A DNA stretch of 10,869 nt from positions 1 to 10,869 of the forward strand of contig ONWP01000260.1 in assembly GCA_900321595.1 (NCBI GenBank). Direction: 5' to 3'. Of this stretch, positions 1 through 6,488 are shown in pieces. How positions within the stretch are numbered: the stretch's first letter is position 1; every line of letters starts with the position of its first letter. Under the pieces are notes generated by a model. The model made no database searches. It saw only the letters and a program-made list of their open reading frames with translations, and was not told the DNA's origin. The DNA comes from an uncultured Eubacteriales bacterium. GTDB taxonomy: Bacteria; Bacillota; Clostridia; Oscillospirales; Acutalibacteraceae. The position numbers were made by a program, and so were the translations under genes.

Positions 1-644
1 TTCCCGTTGCGGCAGCGCAGCTTATCGATCATTTCCTTTTCCTGCGAAGCCTGCCGCAGCGTCACGTCGTAGGTCAGCTTGAACATGCTGCCCATATTGA
101 CGGTCTTGACCTGCATCAGCCTCGCGTCGCGGGCATATTCCTTCAGGATCGGATCAAAGACGTCGGTGTAGTCCAGATCCTCCGGGATGGTGATGCGCAC
201 GGTGCGGTACACGCTCGCGCGGTTTTTGCCGAAGGTCAGCGTGTTGCAGATCACCAGCACGACGCACAGCACGACCGTGAACAGCAGGCCGTAGCCCAGA
301 TAGCCCATGCCGGCGATCAGTCCGGCGGTCATGGCCAGGAAGATCATGGCGATCTCCTTCGCGGAGCCGGCCGCGGAACGGAACCGCACCAGGCTGAACG
401 CGCCGGCCACGGCGACGCCCGCGCCGATATTGCCGTTGACCATCATGATGACCGCGCTGACGATGGCGGGCAGAACGCACAGAGAAATCAGAAAGCTCTT
501 TGAATACTTTGAACGAAACGCGTAGGACAGGGCGATGACGACGCCGAGCACGAGACCGAAGCCCACGCAGATCAGAAATTCTTTGACGTCGACGGCCTGC
601 GCCGCGGTGGTATCGAATAAACCGGTAAACATTTTCTCCAACAT
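1..644 (-). CDS. DUF4956 domain membrane protein (3' end missing)
   Basis: A partial gene reading leftward; 214 codons are visible and the stop lies beyond base 1. The ATG at 644 is preceded by AAGGAGG at 653-659 with an 8-nt gap. The protein has four hydrophobic segments (about residues 22-42, 50-70, 97-116 and 118-136). A glycine-rich stretch (GNIGAGVAVAGAFSLVRFR, residues 71-89) between the second and third is typical of DUF4956. A soluble C-terminal domain follows and ends near CRNG (211-214), close to where the family normally stops, so probably only a few residues are missing. Its biochemical function is unknown to me. In Firmicutes it commonly sits beside VTC-domain polyphosphate polymerases, as here: the VTC gene ends 63 nt upstream and no promoter is evident in the gap, so the two are likely cotranscribed. 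A role in handling polyphosphate or another polyanion at the membrane is inference from this pairing. Confidence 0.85.
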   Translation of the reverse strand, partial: MLEKMFTGLFDTTAAQAVDVKEFLICVGFGLVLGVVIALSYAFRSKYSKSFLISLCVLPAIVSAVIMMVNGNIGAGVAVAGAFSLVRFRSAAGSAKEIAMIFLAMTAGLIAGMGYLGYGLLFTVVLCVVLVICNTLTFGKNRASVYRTVRITIPEDLDYTDVFDPILKEYARDARLMQVKTVNMGSMFKLTYDVTLRQASQEKEMIDKLRCRNG

Positions 645-707
645 GGTGATTTCCTCCTTCATATACTGTTCTGTCGGAATTGAGTCGATCCGGAAACGGA
701 CGGACGT

Positions 708-1430
708 TTACGCGACGCGCGCCGGCTCGCCGAGAACGTCTCCGGTGATCTTCTGCCGGTACGCTTCGCCGTACTTGGAAAAGGAGATCTTGGCGATGCG
801 CTCCTCGGAGAGGAACCGCGCCAGCCACAGCGGAATGGCGGTCCCGGTCTTGAGCTCCATCAGCGTCGAGCCCGCGGGGATGACCCGGCGGCCGCCGGGC
901 TCCTCGGTCAGCGTCAGAGCCGTGTCGCGCCAGAGGATGTTCTCGTCGAGCGTCAGCCGCAGGTCCTCGCCGATGGCGGAGAAGTAGGCCTCCCGTTCGT
1001 AGGACAGATACACCATGGGGCGCAGAGACCGGTAGAACTGCCTGAAATAGTCGATCTCCCGGGCGATCTGCGCGTCTTCGGGAGCCGCTTCCAGTCCCGC
1101 GAGCCAACGCCTTGCCTGCGTTTCGGTCGCCGCGATCCTGCGCTTGTAGACGATGGATTCGAACTTTTTCTTCAGCTCCACGAAGACGACACCGTCCGCG
1201 CCGACGCTGCCGTAGCTGCGCACCCGGAGCTTTTCCTTGTAAACGGGCTTTTCAATGGATCTGCGCACCAGCCGGAAGTCCCGCGTATCATAATAGATGT
1301 TGCGAATGGAGCTTCTGCCGTAATCGTCCAACTGCATTTTGTCCCGCATCAGGCGCAAAAGCTTTTGTTTCTGCTCTGCGGTAAGCATGTACTTGAGTTC
1401 GTATCTCTGAAAAATCATCGCGGTGTTCAT
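708..1430 (-). CDS. VTC-domain polyphosphate polymerase family protein
   Basis: A 240-residue protein, the usual length for a stand-alone bacterial VTC (triphosphate-tunnel-fold) domain. In yeast Vtc4 this domain polymerises the gamma-phosphate of ATP into polyphosphate. Charged residues expected to line the tunnel are visible: RYELKY (R9, E11, K13), YYDT (46-49), KLRVR (K67, R69, R71), ELKKK (85-89), YERE (144-147), LDEN (161-164), MELK (191-194) and FSKYG (217-221). There is no signal peptide or membrane segment, so it is probably cytoplasmic and may act with the DUF4956 membrane protein encoded 63 nt downstream. The ATG at 1430 has a moderate GGGGAG site 9 nt upstream. Polymerase activity is inferred from the family; some bacterial members are untested. 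Transcription probably starts near 1457 from a promoter carrying a response-regulator-like repeat array. Confidence 0.9.
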   Translation of the reverse strand: MNTAMIFQRYELKYMLTAEQKQKLLRLMRDKMQLDDYGRSSIRNIYYDTRDFRLVRRSIEKPVYKEKLRVRSYGSVGADGVVFVELKKKFESIVYKRRIAATETQARRWLAGLEAAPEDAQIAREIDYFRQFYRSLRPMVYLSYEREAYFSAIGEDLRLTLDENILWRDTALTLTEEPGGRRVIPAGSTLMELKTGTAIPLWLARFLSEERIAKISFSKYGEAYRQKITGDVLGEPARVA

Positions 1431-1463
1431 GGTTCACATCTCCCCTTCGTTTGTTGTGGCTTC

Positions 1464-1469
1464 ATTATA
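1464..1469 (-). promoter_or_regulatory. -10 element of the VTC/DUF4956 operon promoter
   Basis: A perfect TATAAT on the minus strand about 34 bp upstream of the VTC start codon. No recognisable TTGACA lies 17 bp upstream (the sequence there is AAGTTT). The -35 function appears to be replaced by the TTTARG repeats that end 10 bp upstream, which suggests an activator-dependent promoter. Confidence 0.75.
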
Positions 1470-1479
1470 GGGGCGCGAG

Positions 1480-1517
1480 CCTAAAAAAACTTAAAGCGAA
1501 CCTAAATCCAACTTAAA
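1480..1517 (-). promoter_or_regulatory. Tandem TTTARG array, probable OmpR-family response-regulator site
   Basis: Read on the minus strand there are four half-sites: TTTAAG (1517-1512), TTTAGG (1506-1501), TTTAAG (1495-1490) and TTTAGG (1485-1480). The spacers are 5, 5 and 4 nt, giving one half-site per helical turn. The last ends exactly 10 nt before the TATAAT. Direct repeats with 11-bp periodicity that replace the -35 are the usual layout for PhoB/CiaR-type activators, and TTTAAG-N5-TTTAAG is the published CiaR consensus in streptococci. No regulator gene lies in the window, so its identity is inference. Confidence 0.65.
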
Positions 1518-1518
1518 A

Positions 1519-1555
1519 TTCAAAAAACTTCCGGCCGGGACCGAAAGTTTTTGAA
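1519..1555 (-). terminator. Intrinsic terminator after the RluA-family gene
   Basis: An inverted repeat begins 11 nt beyond the RluA-family stop codon. The arms are TTCAAAAAACTTCCGG (1519-1534) and CCGAAAGTTTTTGAA (1541-1555), pairing over about 15 bp with one bulge and one mismatch around a 6-nt loop. On the minus strand the stem is followed by a T-rich stretch that is partly inside the 3' arm. The A/T flanks are symmetric, so it could work in both directions. It ends the upstream operon and abuts the first TTTARG half-site, insulating the VTC promoter. Confidence 0.7.
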
Positions 1556-1566
1556 CTGTTGGCTTC

Positions 1567-2538
1567 TCACCGCACCAGCGTGCCGTCGTAGAAGGCGTCG
1601 CGGAACCAGATGCTCGTCGTCTCGACGGTTTTTCCTGACAGGTACCCCAGCACCGGATCGTCCGGCGGGACGCGGAACGTGAGCGCGTAGGCGTACAGAC
1701 ACTGCTTTTTGTAGCCGCCGAAGCGCTTGTTGTCCTCTCTGCGGCCGTATTTGCCGTCGCCCAGCAGCGGACAGCCCAGGTGCGCGAAGGTGGCGCGGAT
1801 CTGATGCGTGCGCCCCGTGTGCAGCGTCACGTCGCAGAGCGTCAGCCCGTCCCGGGCGTCCAGCGCGCGGTAGCCGGTGATCATGGTCTTGCCGCCCGGC
1901 GTCGGCGCGTCATAGACAAGCGCCCGGTTTTTCTGCTCGTCCTTGACCATATAAAGGGTGACGGTGTCCTCCCGCTTCGGCGGACGGCCGATCACAACGC
2001 AAAGATACTTTTTGCCGATCCGCCGGTCCCGGATGGCGTCGCACACGCTGCGCAGCGCCTCCGCGTTCTTGCAGGCGATCACAAGGCCGCCGGTATTGCG
2101 GTCGATGCGGTTGGCCAGCGCCGGCGCGAAGGCGTTTTCCGCCGCCGGATCGTATTCGCCCTTTTCATACAGATAACGCCGCACGCGCGTGATGAGCGTG
2201 TCCACATACTCCCCCGCGTCCGGATGCGAGAGCACGCCGGCCTTTTTGTCCGCGATCAGGATGTTGTCGTCCTCGTAGACGACGTCCAGCGATCTCGGCG
2301 CGTTCAGGAAGTCGTACCGCTGCTCCTGCGGCGCGAAAAACTCGTCCCCGATGTACATTTCCACCAGATCGCCTTTTTCGAGCCGCCGGTCGATCTCGCA
2401 TTTTTTGCCGTTGACCTTGATGCGCTTCGTCCGGACATATTTATAGAGAAGGCTTTTGGGCAGCTTCGGCGCGTTGGCGGCGACAAACCGGTCGAGCCGC
2501 CGGCCGCGGTCGTTTTCCGTTACGGTGAAGGATCTCAT
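1567..2538 (-). CDS. RluA-family pseudouridine synthase (RluC/RluD-like)
   Basis: A 323-residue enzyme expected to isomerise specific uridines to pseudouridine in rRNA or tRNA. An N-terminal S4 RNA-binding domain (about 13-62, RLDRF...VNGKK) precedes the catalytic domain. The active-site motif is NRIDRNTGG (143-151) with catalytic Asp146; the commoner form begins HRLDR, so the first His is Asn here. The second family block, TGRTHQIRATFAHLG, is at 241-255 and is followed by GDGKYG. The open frame extends further upstream, but only the ATG at 2538 starts directly at the S4 domain. That ATG overlaps the stop of the preceding gene as ATGA, implying translational coupling. The substrate position cannot be told from sequence; S4-containing members usually modify 23S rRNA. 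Confidence 0.93.
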   Translation of the reverse strand: MRSFTVTENDRGRRLDRFVAANAPKLPKSLLYKYVRTKRIKVNGKKCEIDRRLEKGDLVEMYIGDEFFAPQEQRYDFLNAPRSLDVVYEDDNILIADKKAGVLSHPDAGEYVDTLITRVRRYLYEKGEYDPAAENAFAPALANRIDRNTGGLVIACKNAEALRSVCDAIRDRRIGKKYLCVVIGRPPKREDTVTLYMVKDEQKNRALVYDAPTPGGKTMITGYRALDARDGLTLCDVTLHTGRTHQIRATFAHLGCPLLGDGKYGRREDNKRFGGYKKQCLYAYALTFRVPPDDPVLGYLSGKTVETTSIWFRDAFYDGTLVR

Positions 2539-3407
2539 GCGTACAGCGTCAGAAGCGCGGTGATGGGAAAATGATCGGAGGGATAGATCCCGTTCACCTG
2601 ATCGGTCAGCACGTCGTACCGCGCGCACCACGCCGTTCCGGCGCGGAACATGATGTGGTCGATGGGCGATTTGCCCATGGTGGACAGCCCCTCATAGCCG
2701 TGAAACGTCCCGACGGCGCTGGTGACCGGCGCGACGGCGCAGGCGTCCGTGAAGCCCGCGTTCACCAGATTATTATAGGCGATCGTATTCGTCTTGCAGT
2801 TGAAGTCCCCGGTGAGCACGACGGGGATCCCCGGCGCGAGCGCTTCCGTCTTTTCCGCGATGAGCAGCGCGGATTTTTCCCGCGCCCGGATCGACAGATG
2901 ATCCCAGTGGGAATTGAACACCGCGAAGACAAAGCCGCTCGCCCGGTCGCGCAGCTTCGCCCAGGAGCAGATCCGGTGATAGGCGCTCGCCCAGGTGTTT
3001 GAAGGCTTGTCCGGCGTCTCGCTCAGCCAGAACGTGCCGCCGTCAAGCAGCTCGAAGGCGTCCCTTTTGTAAAAAACAGCCGAATGCTCGCCCGCGCCCG
3101 CGCCGTCGTCGCGCCCGACGCCCACATGGTCGTAGACGCCGCCCAGCGCGTCCGTCAGCAGGGTCATCCACTTCGGGCTGGCCTCCTGCACGCCGAAAAC
3201 GTCCGGCGCCTCGCGCAGGATGATCCCCGTCACGCCGGCGGCGCGGTTTTCAGGCGACTTGTTCAGCACGCCCGCAACGTAAACATTGAAGCTCATGACC
3301 TTCAGATCGAGCGTCGCCGCGCCGTCCGGCACAGCGGTCTGCGTCTGCGGCAGCAGTCCGGCGATGCCGAACAGCGCCAGAAACCAGGCGAGGATCCTCT
3401 GCAGCAT
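2535..3407 (-). CDS. Endonuclease/exonuclease/phosphatase-fold protein, probably exported
   Basis: A 290-residue metal-dependent phosphoesterase of the EEP (DNase I-like) superfamily. Visible motifs are MSFNV (38-42, metal-site Asn41), QE (74-75, Glu75), NSHWDH (165-170), TGDFN (199-203, Asp201/Asn203), DH (250-251) and SDHFPI (277-282, catalytic Asp/His). Residues 1-20 are a hydrophobic leader (LAWFLALFGIAGLL), a signal peptide or N-terminal anchor without a lipobox Cys. The frame also allows a GTG at 3416, but AAGGAG (3416-3421) overlaps that codon, while the ATG at 3407 lies 8 nt beyond it, so I chose 3407. The AAGGAG overlaps the stop codon of the preceding gene. Whether the substrate is nucleic acid, a sphingomyelin-like lipid or another phosphodiester cannot be decided from sequence. 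Confidence 0.9.
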   Translation of the reverse strand: MLQRILAWFLALFGIAGLLPQTQTAVPDGAATLDLKVMSFNVYVAGVLNKSPENRAAGVTGIILREAPDVFGVQEASPKWMTLLTDALGGVYDHVGVGRDDGAGAGEHSAVFYKRDAFELLDGGTFWLSETPDKPSNTWASAYHRICSWAKLRDRASGFVFAVFNSHWDHLSIRAREKSALLIAEKTEALAPGIPVVLTGDFNCKTNTIAYNNLVNAGFTDACAVAPVTSAVGTFHGYEGLSTMGKSPIDHIMFRAGTAWCARYDVLTDQVNGIYPSDHFPITALLTLYA

Positions 3408-3419
3408 ATGCGTCACTCC

Positions 3420-4499
3420 TTAAATCAGATTGCGTTCCAGGTTGACCAGACAGTCCTGGATATTCGTCACGATGCCGTTATAGCCGCCGGTCCCGCGGTC
3501 GCGCAGCTTGCTGATGGGGTATTCGCTGATGTCCACGTCGAAAAAGAAGACGGGCCGCAGCGTTCCGCCGGCCGGCTGATAGGTCGGCGTCAGCCGGGAA
3601 ACGGCGGCGCACAGGCTCTGCGACGCGAGGCACACCACTGTGGTGGCCTGCTTCGCGAACGCGCGCAGCCGGCGCTTGGCCTCGACCGAATCCGTCACCA
3701 CGTCCGGCAGCGGTCCGTCGTCCCGGGTGGAGCCGGTGAGCAGGAACGGGATCTCCTCCCGCGCGACGGCGGCCATGATGCCGTCACGCAGGTTGTCCCC
3801 GCGCACCAGCTCGCGGACGCCGCCCCGCGCGCGCACGCGCTGGAGCACGTCCATCTGGTTGTAGTGTCCGTTTTTGGTATAACGCTTCGTGTAGATGTCC
3901 TGCCCGCAGCAGGTGTTGAACATGGCGGCCTCCAGATCGTAGAGCGCCAGCGCGTTGCCGGAGATGAAGGCGTCGCAGTAGCCGGCCTTGATGAGATTCG
4001 CCATCGCCTTGCGGGCGTCGTAGTCGAAGGCGCACGCGGCGCCGACCGCCCACAGGATGAACCCGTGATCCCGGTCGTAGCGCAGCACGTCGTAGAGCTG
4101 CTCATAGTCCCGGGTCTGACTGGTCTCCCGGTAGAAGCCGGAGCGAAACGCCTCGGAGTCGTCCGGATCCGCCGTCTCGAACCGGAACGCGCCGGTGCGC
4201 ACGTAGAGACCGCGGGTGCCGTCGTCGGAGCGTCCGACGACCACGTCGTCGCCGTCCCGCACGTCGCACGGATCCGTGACGACGGGTTCGCCGTCCCGGA
4301 GGACGACGCACGCGTCCATGCGGCAGTCCGGCAGCAGGCGCCACGCGCCGCCGAGCTTGATGTAGCCGGGAAACGCGGTGGTGGTGTAGAAGCCCTGCGG
4401 CAGCGCGCCGCCGGACGCCTTGCGCGTTTCGGCGTCGGGAGAATCGTCAAAGGGGCTGCCCGTCAGATCCGGGCTGAGATATTGCGGAATGTAGAGCAC
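3420..4499 (-). CDS. LOR/SDH (TIGR00300)-family protein, divergent ornithine cyclodeaminase-like
   Basis: A 359-residue protein that I match to the conserved region shared by plant LOR/SDH, archaeal ornithine cyclodeaminase and the C-terminal half of cyanobacterial AgrE/ArgZ. Family-like stretches are LPQGFYTTTAFPGYI (33-47), a beta-rich N-terminal domain, AGYCDAFISGNALALYDLE (172-190), GHYNQMDVLQRVR (211-223), IPFLLTGSTRDDGPLPDVVTD (250-270, the strongest block) and FFFDVDISEYPISKLRDRGT (318-337). It diverges elsewhere: where relatives carry a GPAVVHTGA-like nucleotide loop it has AVGAACAFD (151-159), and where they carry MLATMLHSIAVGN it has CLASQSLCAAVSR (290-302). Ornithine cyclodeaminase activity is therefore uncertain. 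The start is GTG at 4499, with AGGAGG 8 nt upstream. It is the first gene of an operon with the EEP-fold and RluA-family genes; no arginine or proline genes are nearby. Confidence 0.75.
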   Translation of the reverse strand: MLYIPQYLSPDLTGSPFDDSPDAETRKASGGALPQGFYTTTAFPGYIKLGGAWRLLPDCRMDACVVLRDGEPVVTDPCDVRDGDDVVVGRSDDGTRGLYVRTGAFRFETADPDDSEAFRSGFYRETSQTRDYEQLYDVLRYDRDHGFILWAVGAACAFDYDARKAMANLIKAGYCDAFISGNALALYDLEAAMFNTCCGQDIYTKRYTKNGHYNQMDVLQRVRARGGVRELVRGDNLRDGIMAAVAREEIPFLLTGSTRDDGPLPDVVTDSVEAKRRLRAFAKQATTVVCLASQSLCAAVSRLTPTYQPAGGTLRPVFFFDVDISEYPISKLRDRGTGGYNGIVTNIQDCLVNLERNLI

Positions 4500-4528
4500 A
4501 ATGAAGACCTCCTTCTCTGTTCCGGTTC

Positions 4529-4557
4529 ATTATACCGCCGGGACCGGTAAATTACAA
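4529..4557 (-). promoter_or_regulatory. Sigma-A-type promoter of the LOR/SDH-EEP-RluA operon
   Basis: On the minus strand, TTGTAA (4557-4552) and TATAAT (4534-4529) are separated by exactly 17 bp. The -10 lies about 30 bp upstream of the GTG start, giving a short leader that contains AAGGAGG. No other promoter is evident between the three genes. Confidence 0.75.
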
Positions 4558-4564
4558 GTCCCGG
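4538..4564. promoter_or_regulatory. Inverted repeat around the -35, possible operator
   Basis: A perfect 7-bp inverted repeat, CCGGGAC (4538-4544) and GTCCCGG (4558-4564), with a 13-nt spacer that contains the -35 of the leftward promoter. Half-site centres are 20 bp apart, about two helical turns, which suits a dimeric repressor. No cognate regulator is visible. Confidence 0.4.
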
Positions 4565-4629
4565 ACGATGCGGCGCGCGGCCGCAATTGTGAAAACTTTT
4601 CGCCGAAAACAAGAATTTTCTCAAAACGG

Positions 4630-4658
4630 TTGTATTTTCGCGTTTTCAATGTTATAAT
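4630..4658 (+). promoter_or_regulatory. Sigma-A-type promoter of the GH35 gene
   Basis: TTGTAT (4630-4635) and TATAAT (4653-4658) are separated by 17 bp. The region upstream (about 4591-4625) is rich in A and T tracts, including GAAAACTTTTC, and could act as an UP element. The leader to the ATG at 4706 is about 40 nt and carries AGGAGAG at 4692-4698. Confidence 0.75.
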
Positions 4659-4675
4659 TACCGTGATTGTAATTA
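4655..4675. promoter_or_regulatory. Inverted repeat over the -10/start region, probable operator
   Basis: Perfect 7-bp arms TAATTAC (4655-4661) and GTAATTA (4669-4675) are separated by 7 nt. The 21-bp element overlaps most of the -10 and the expected transcription start of the beta-galactosidase gene. This position suits a repressor, for example a sugar-responsive LacI/GntR/TetR-type protein, but none is encoded in the window. Confidence 0.5.
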
Positions 4676-4705
4676 AAATTCTACGTCGAACAGGAGAGAT
4701 ACCGT

Positions 4706-6481
4706 ATGGGCAACAGCGTTTTTTCTGTGGGAAGCGATTATTTTCTGCTGGATGAGCAGCCCTTTACCATCGCTGCGGCGGCGCTGCACTATTTTCGCGT
4801 TCCCAAGGAGTATTGGCGCGACAGACTTCTGAAGATGCGGGCATGCGGCTTCAACACCGTCATCACCTCCATCCCCTGGAATATCCACGAGCCGCGCGAG
4901 GGCGCGTTCTGCTTCAGCGACGACGCCAACGTCGAGGATTTTCTGGATCTGGCGCAGGAGCTTGGGCTCTACGCCATCGTCTGCCCCGGTCCCTTCATCG
5001 GCTGCGACTGGGAATTCGGCGGCTTCCCCTGGTGGCTGCTGCGCTACGACGACATCGAGCTGCGCTGCATGAACGAACGCTTCATCGGCTTCGTCGACAA
5101 GTATTTTGACGAGCTGATCCCCCGGATCGCGCCGCATCAGCTCAGCGCCGGCGGCAACATCATCCTGGTGCAGGTCGAGAACGAATACGGCAGCTACGGC
5201 GACGACAGCGCCTATATGAAGCACATCGCGGACGCGCTGACGAGCAGGGGCATCAATATGCCGCTGATCACCTCCGACGGCATCGAGGATCACAACCTGG
5301 TCTGCGGCGCCGTGGAAGGCGTGCTGCGCACAGCCAAGTTCGGCGCGAATCCCAGCGTCAACCTGCCCTATCTGCGCGAGTTCCAGACGGAAGGCCCGCT
5401 TTTCGTCTCGGAATTCTGGAACGGCTGGTTCGACACCTGGGGCTATCAGCACTATCAGCGCGACCCCAAGGACGCCGCGAGAAGCCTGCAGCGCATCATG
5501 GCCGACGACGCCAGCATCGCGACGTATATGTTCTGCGGCGGCACCAACTTCGGTTTCATGAACGGCGCCATGGCCGACGGTGAGTTCAAGCCCGTGGTCA
5601 ACAGCTACGACTGCGACGGCCTGCTGACGGAGGCCGGCGACCTGACGAAGAAATTCGAGCTGTTCAAGAGCACGATCGCGAATCACATCCGGCAGGGCGA
5701 GGAGGTCCAGATGGATCCCCAGGTGCCCAAGGCGCGCTACGGCGAGATCCCCATGTCGCACTGCGCCGACCTGTTTGAAAATCTGGAAAACATCGCCGGA
5801 CCCGTGGAGATGCTCAAGCCCGTGCCCATGGAAAAGCTGGGACAGGGTTACGGCTACATCCTGTACCGGACGCATCTGAACGGCCCCAGAGACTATATGC
5901 CGCTGTACATCAACGACCTGCACGACAGAGGCTACATCTACGTCGGAAACGACCTGTACGCGGTCCAGAGCCGCAACGACGAGCCGGCGAAGGTCTACCT
6001 GAAGGTGCCCGAGGAGGGACTTGACCTGTCCATCCTCGTGGAGAACATGGGACACGCAAGCTTCGGCTGCGAGCTGAAGGACTACAAGGGCATCACCGAC
6101 AGCGTGCAGCTGGGCTCCACCTTCGTCTACAACTGGACGGCGTATCCAATCGAGCTCAGCGACCTCTCCGTCATCAACTTCAAGCCCGATTCCGACATGT
6201 ATTTCTTCGACCATCCGACCTTCTACAAGGCGCAGTTCATCCTCGACGAGACGCCCGCGGACACCTTCGTCAAGCTGCCCGACTTCACCCACGGCATGAT
6301 CTTCATCAACGGCAGACCGCTTTCCCGCTACTGGAACAAGGGCCCGCAGCGCAGCGCCTACCTGCCCGCGCCGTTCCTGATCCAGGGCGTGAACGAGATC
6401 GTGGTCTTCGAGCTGGAGGGCGTACGCAACGGCAAGCATAACCCCATCGTCTTCTTTGACAACAAGCCTGATCTGACCTGA
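4706..6481 (+). CDS. Glycoside hydrolase family 35 beta-galactosidase
   Basis: A 591-residue enzyme, close in length to compact bacterial GH35 proteins such as BgaC. It should remove terminal beta-linked galactose by a retaining mechanism. An N-terminal TIM barrel (about 10-330) contains HYFRVP, the catalytic acid/base in ILVQVENEYGSYG (Glu160) and the nucleophile in SEFWNGWFDTWG (Glu236). MFCGGTNFGFMNGA follows near the barrel end. The C-terminal beta-sandwich part includes the family-typical HGMIFINGRPLSRYWNKGPQ. There is no signal peptide, so it should act in the cytoplasm on imported oligosaccharides. The ATG at 4706 has a good AGGAGAG site. It is the first gene after its own promoter, with a probable operator. 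The linkage preferred (beta-1,3 or beta-1,4) cannot be read from sequence. Confidence 0.95.
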   Translation: MGNSVFSVGSDYFLLDEQPFTIAAAALHYFRVPKEYWRDRLLKMRACGFNTVITSIPWNIHEPREGAFCFSDDANVEDFLDLAQELGLYAIVCPGPFIGCDWEFGGFPWWLLRYDDIELRCMNERFIGFVDKYFDELIPRIAPHQLSAGGNIILVQVENEYGSYGDDSAYMKHIADALTSRGINMPLITSDGIEDHNLVCGAVEGVLRTAKFGANPSVNLPYLREFQTEGPLFVSEFWNGWFDTWGYQHYQRDPKDAARSLQRIMADDASIATYMFCGGTNFGFMNGAMADGEFKPVVNSYDCDGLLTEAGDLTKKFELFKSTIANHIRQGEEVQMDPQVPKARYGEIPMSHCADLFENLENIAGPVEMLKPVPMEKLGQGYGYILYRTHLNGPRDYMPLYINDLHDRGYIYVGNDLYAVQSRNDEPAKVYLKVPEEGLDLSILVENMGHASFGCELKDYKGITDSVQLGSTFVYNWTAYPIELSDLSVINFKPDSDMYFFDHPTFYKAQFILDETPADTFVKLPDFTHGMIFINGRPLSRYWNKGPQRSAYLPAPFLIQGVNEIVVFELEGVRNGKHNPIVFFDNKPDLT

Positions 6482-6488
6482 CCGCAAT

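Noticed and set aside
154..1107. A 317-codon open frame on the minus strand across the DUF4956/VTC junction
   Set aside because: It is an Arg-rich shadow in another frame of two genes that are better supported by motifs and AAGGAGG-type sites.
2539..2631. Upstream extension of the RluA-family frame
   Set aside because: The extra residues are not family-like and would overlap the EEP gene deeply. The ATGA overlap at 2535-2538 gives a natural start.
3084..4550. A 488-codon open frame on the plus strand
   Set aside because: It is antisense to the LOR/SDH-family gene and the EEP-fold gene, both with clear motifs and ribosome sites. It is rich in Arg, Val, His and Asp and has no recognisable domain.
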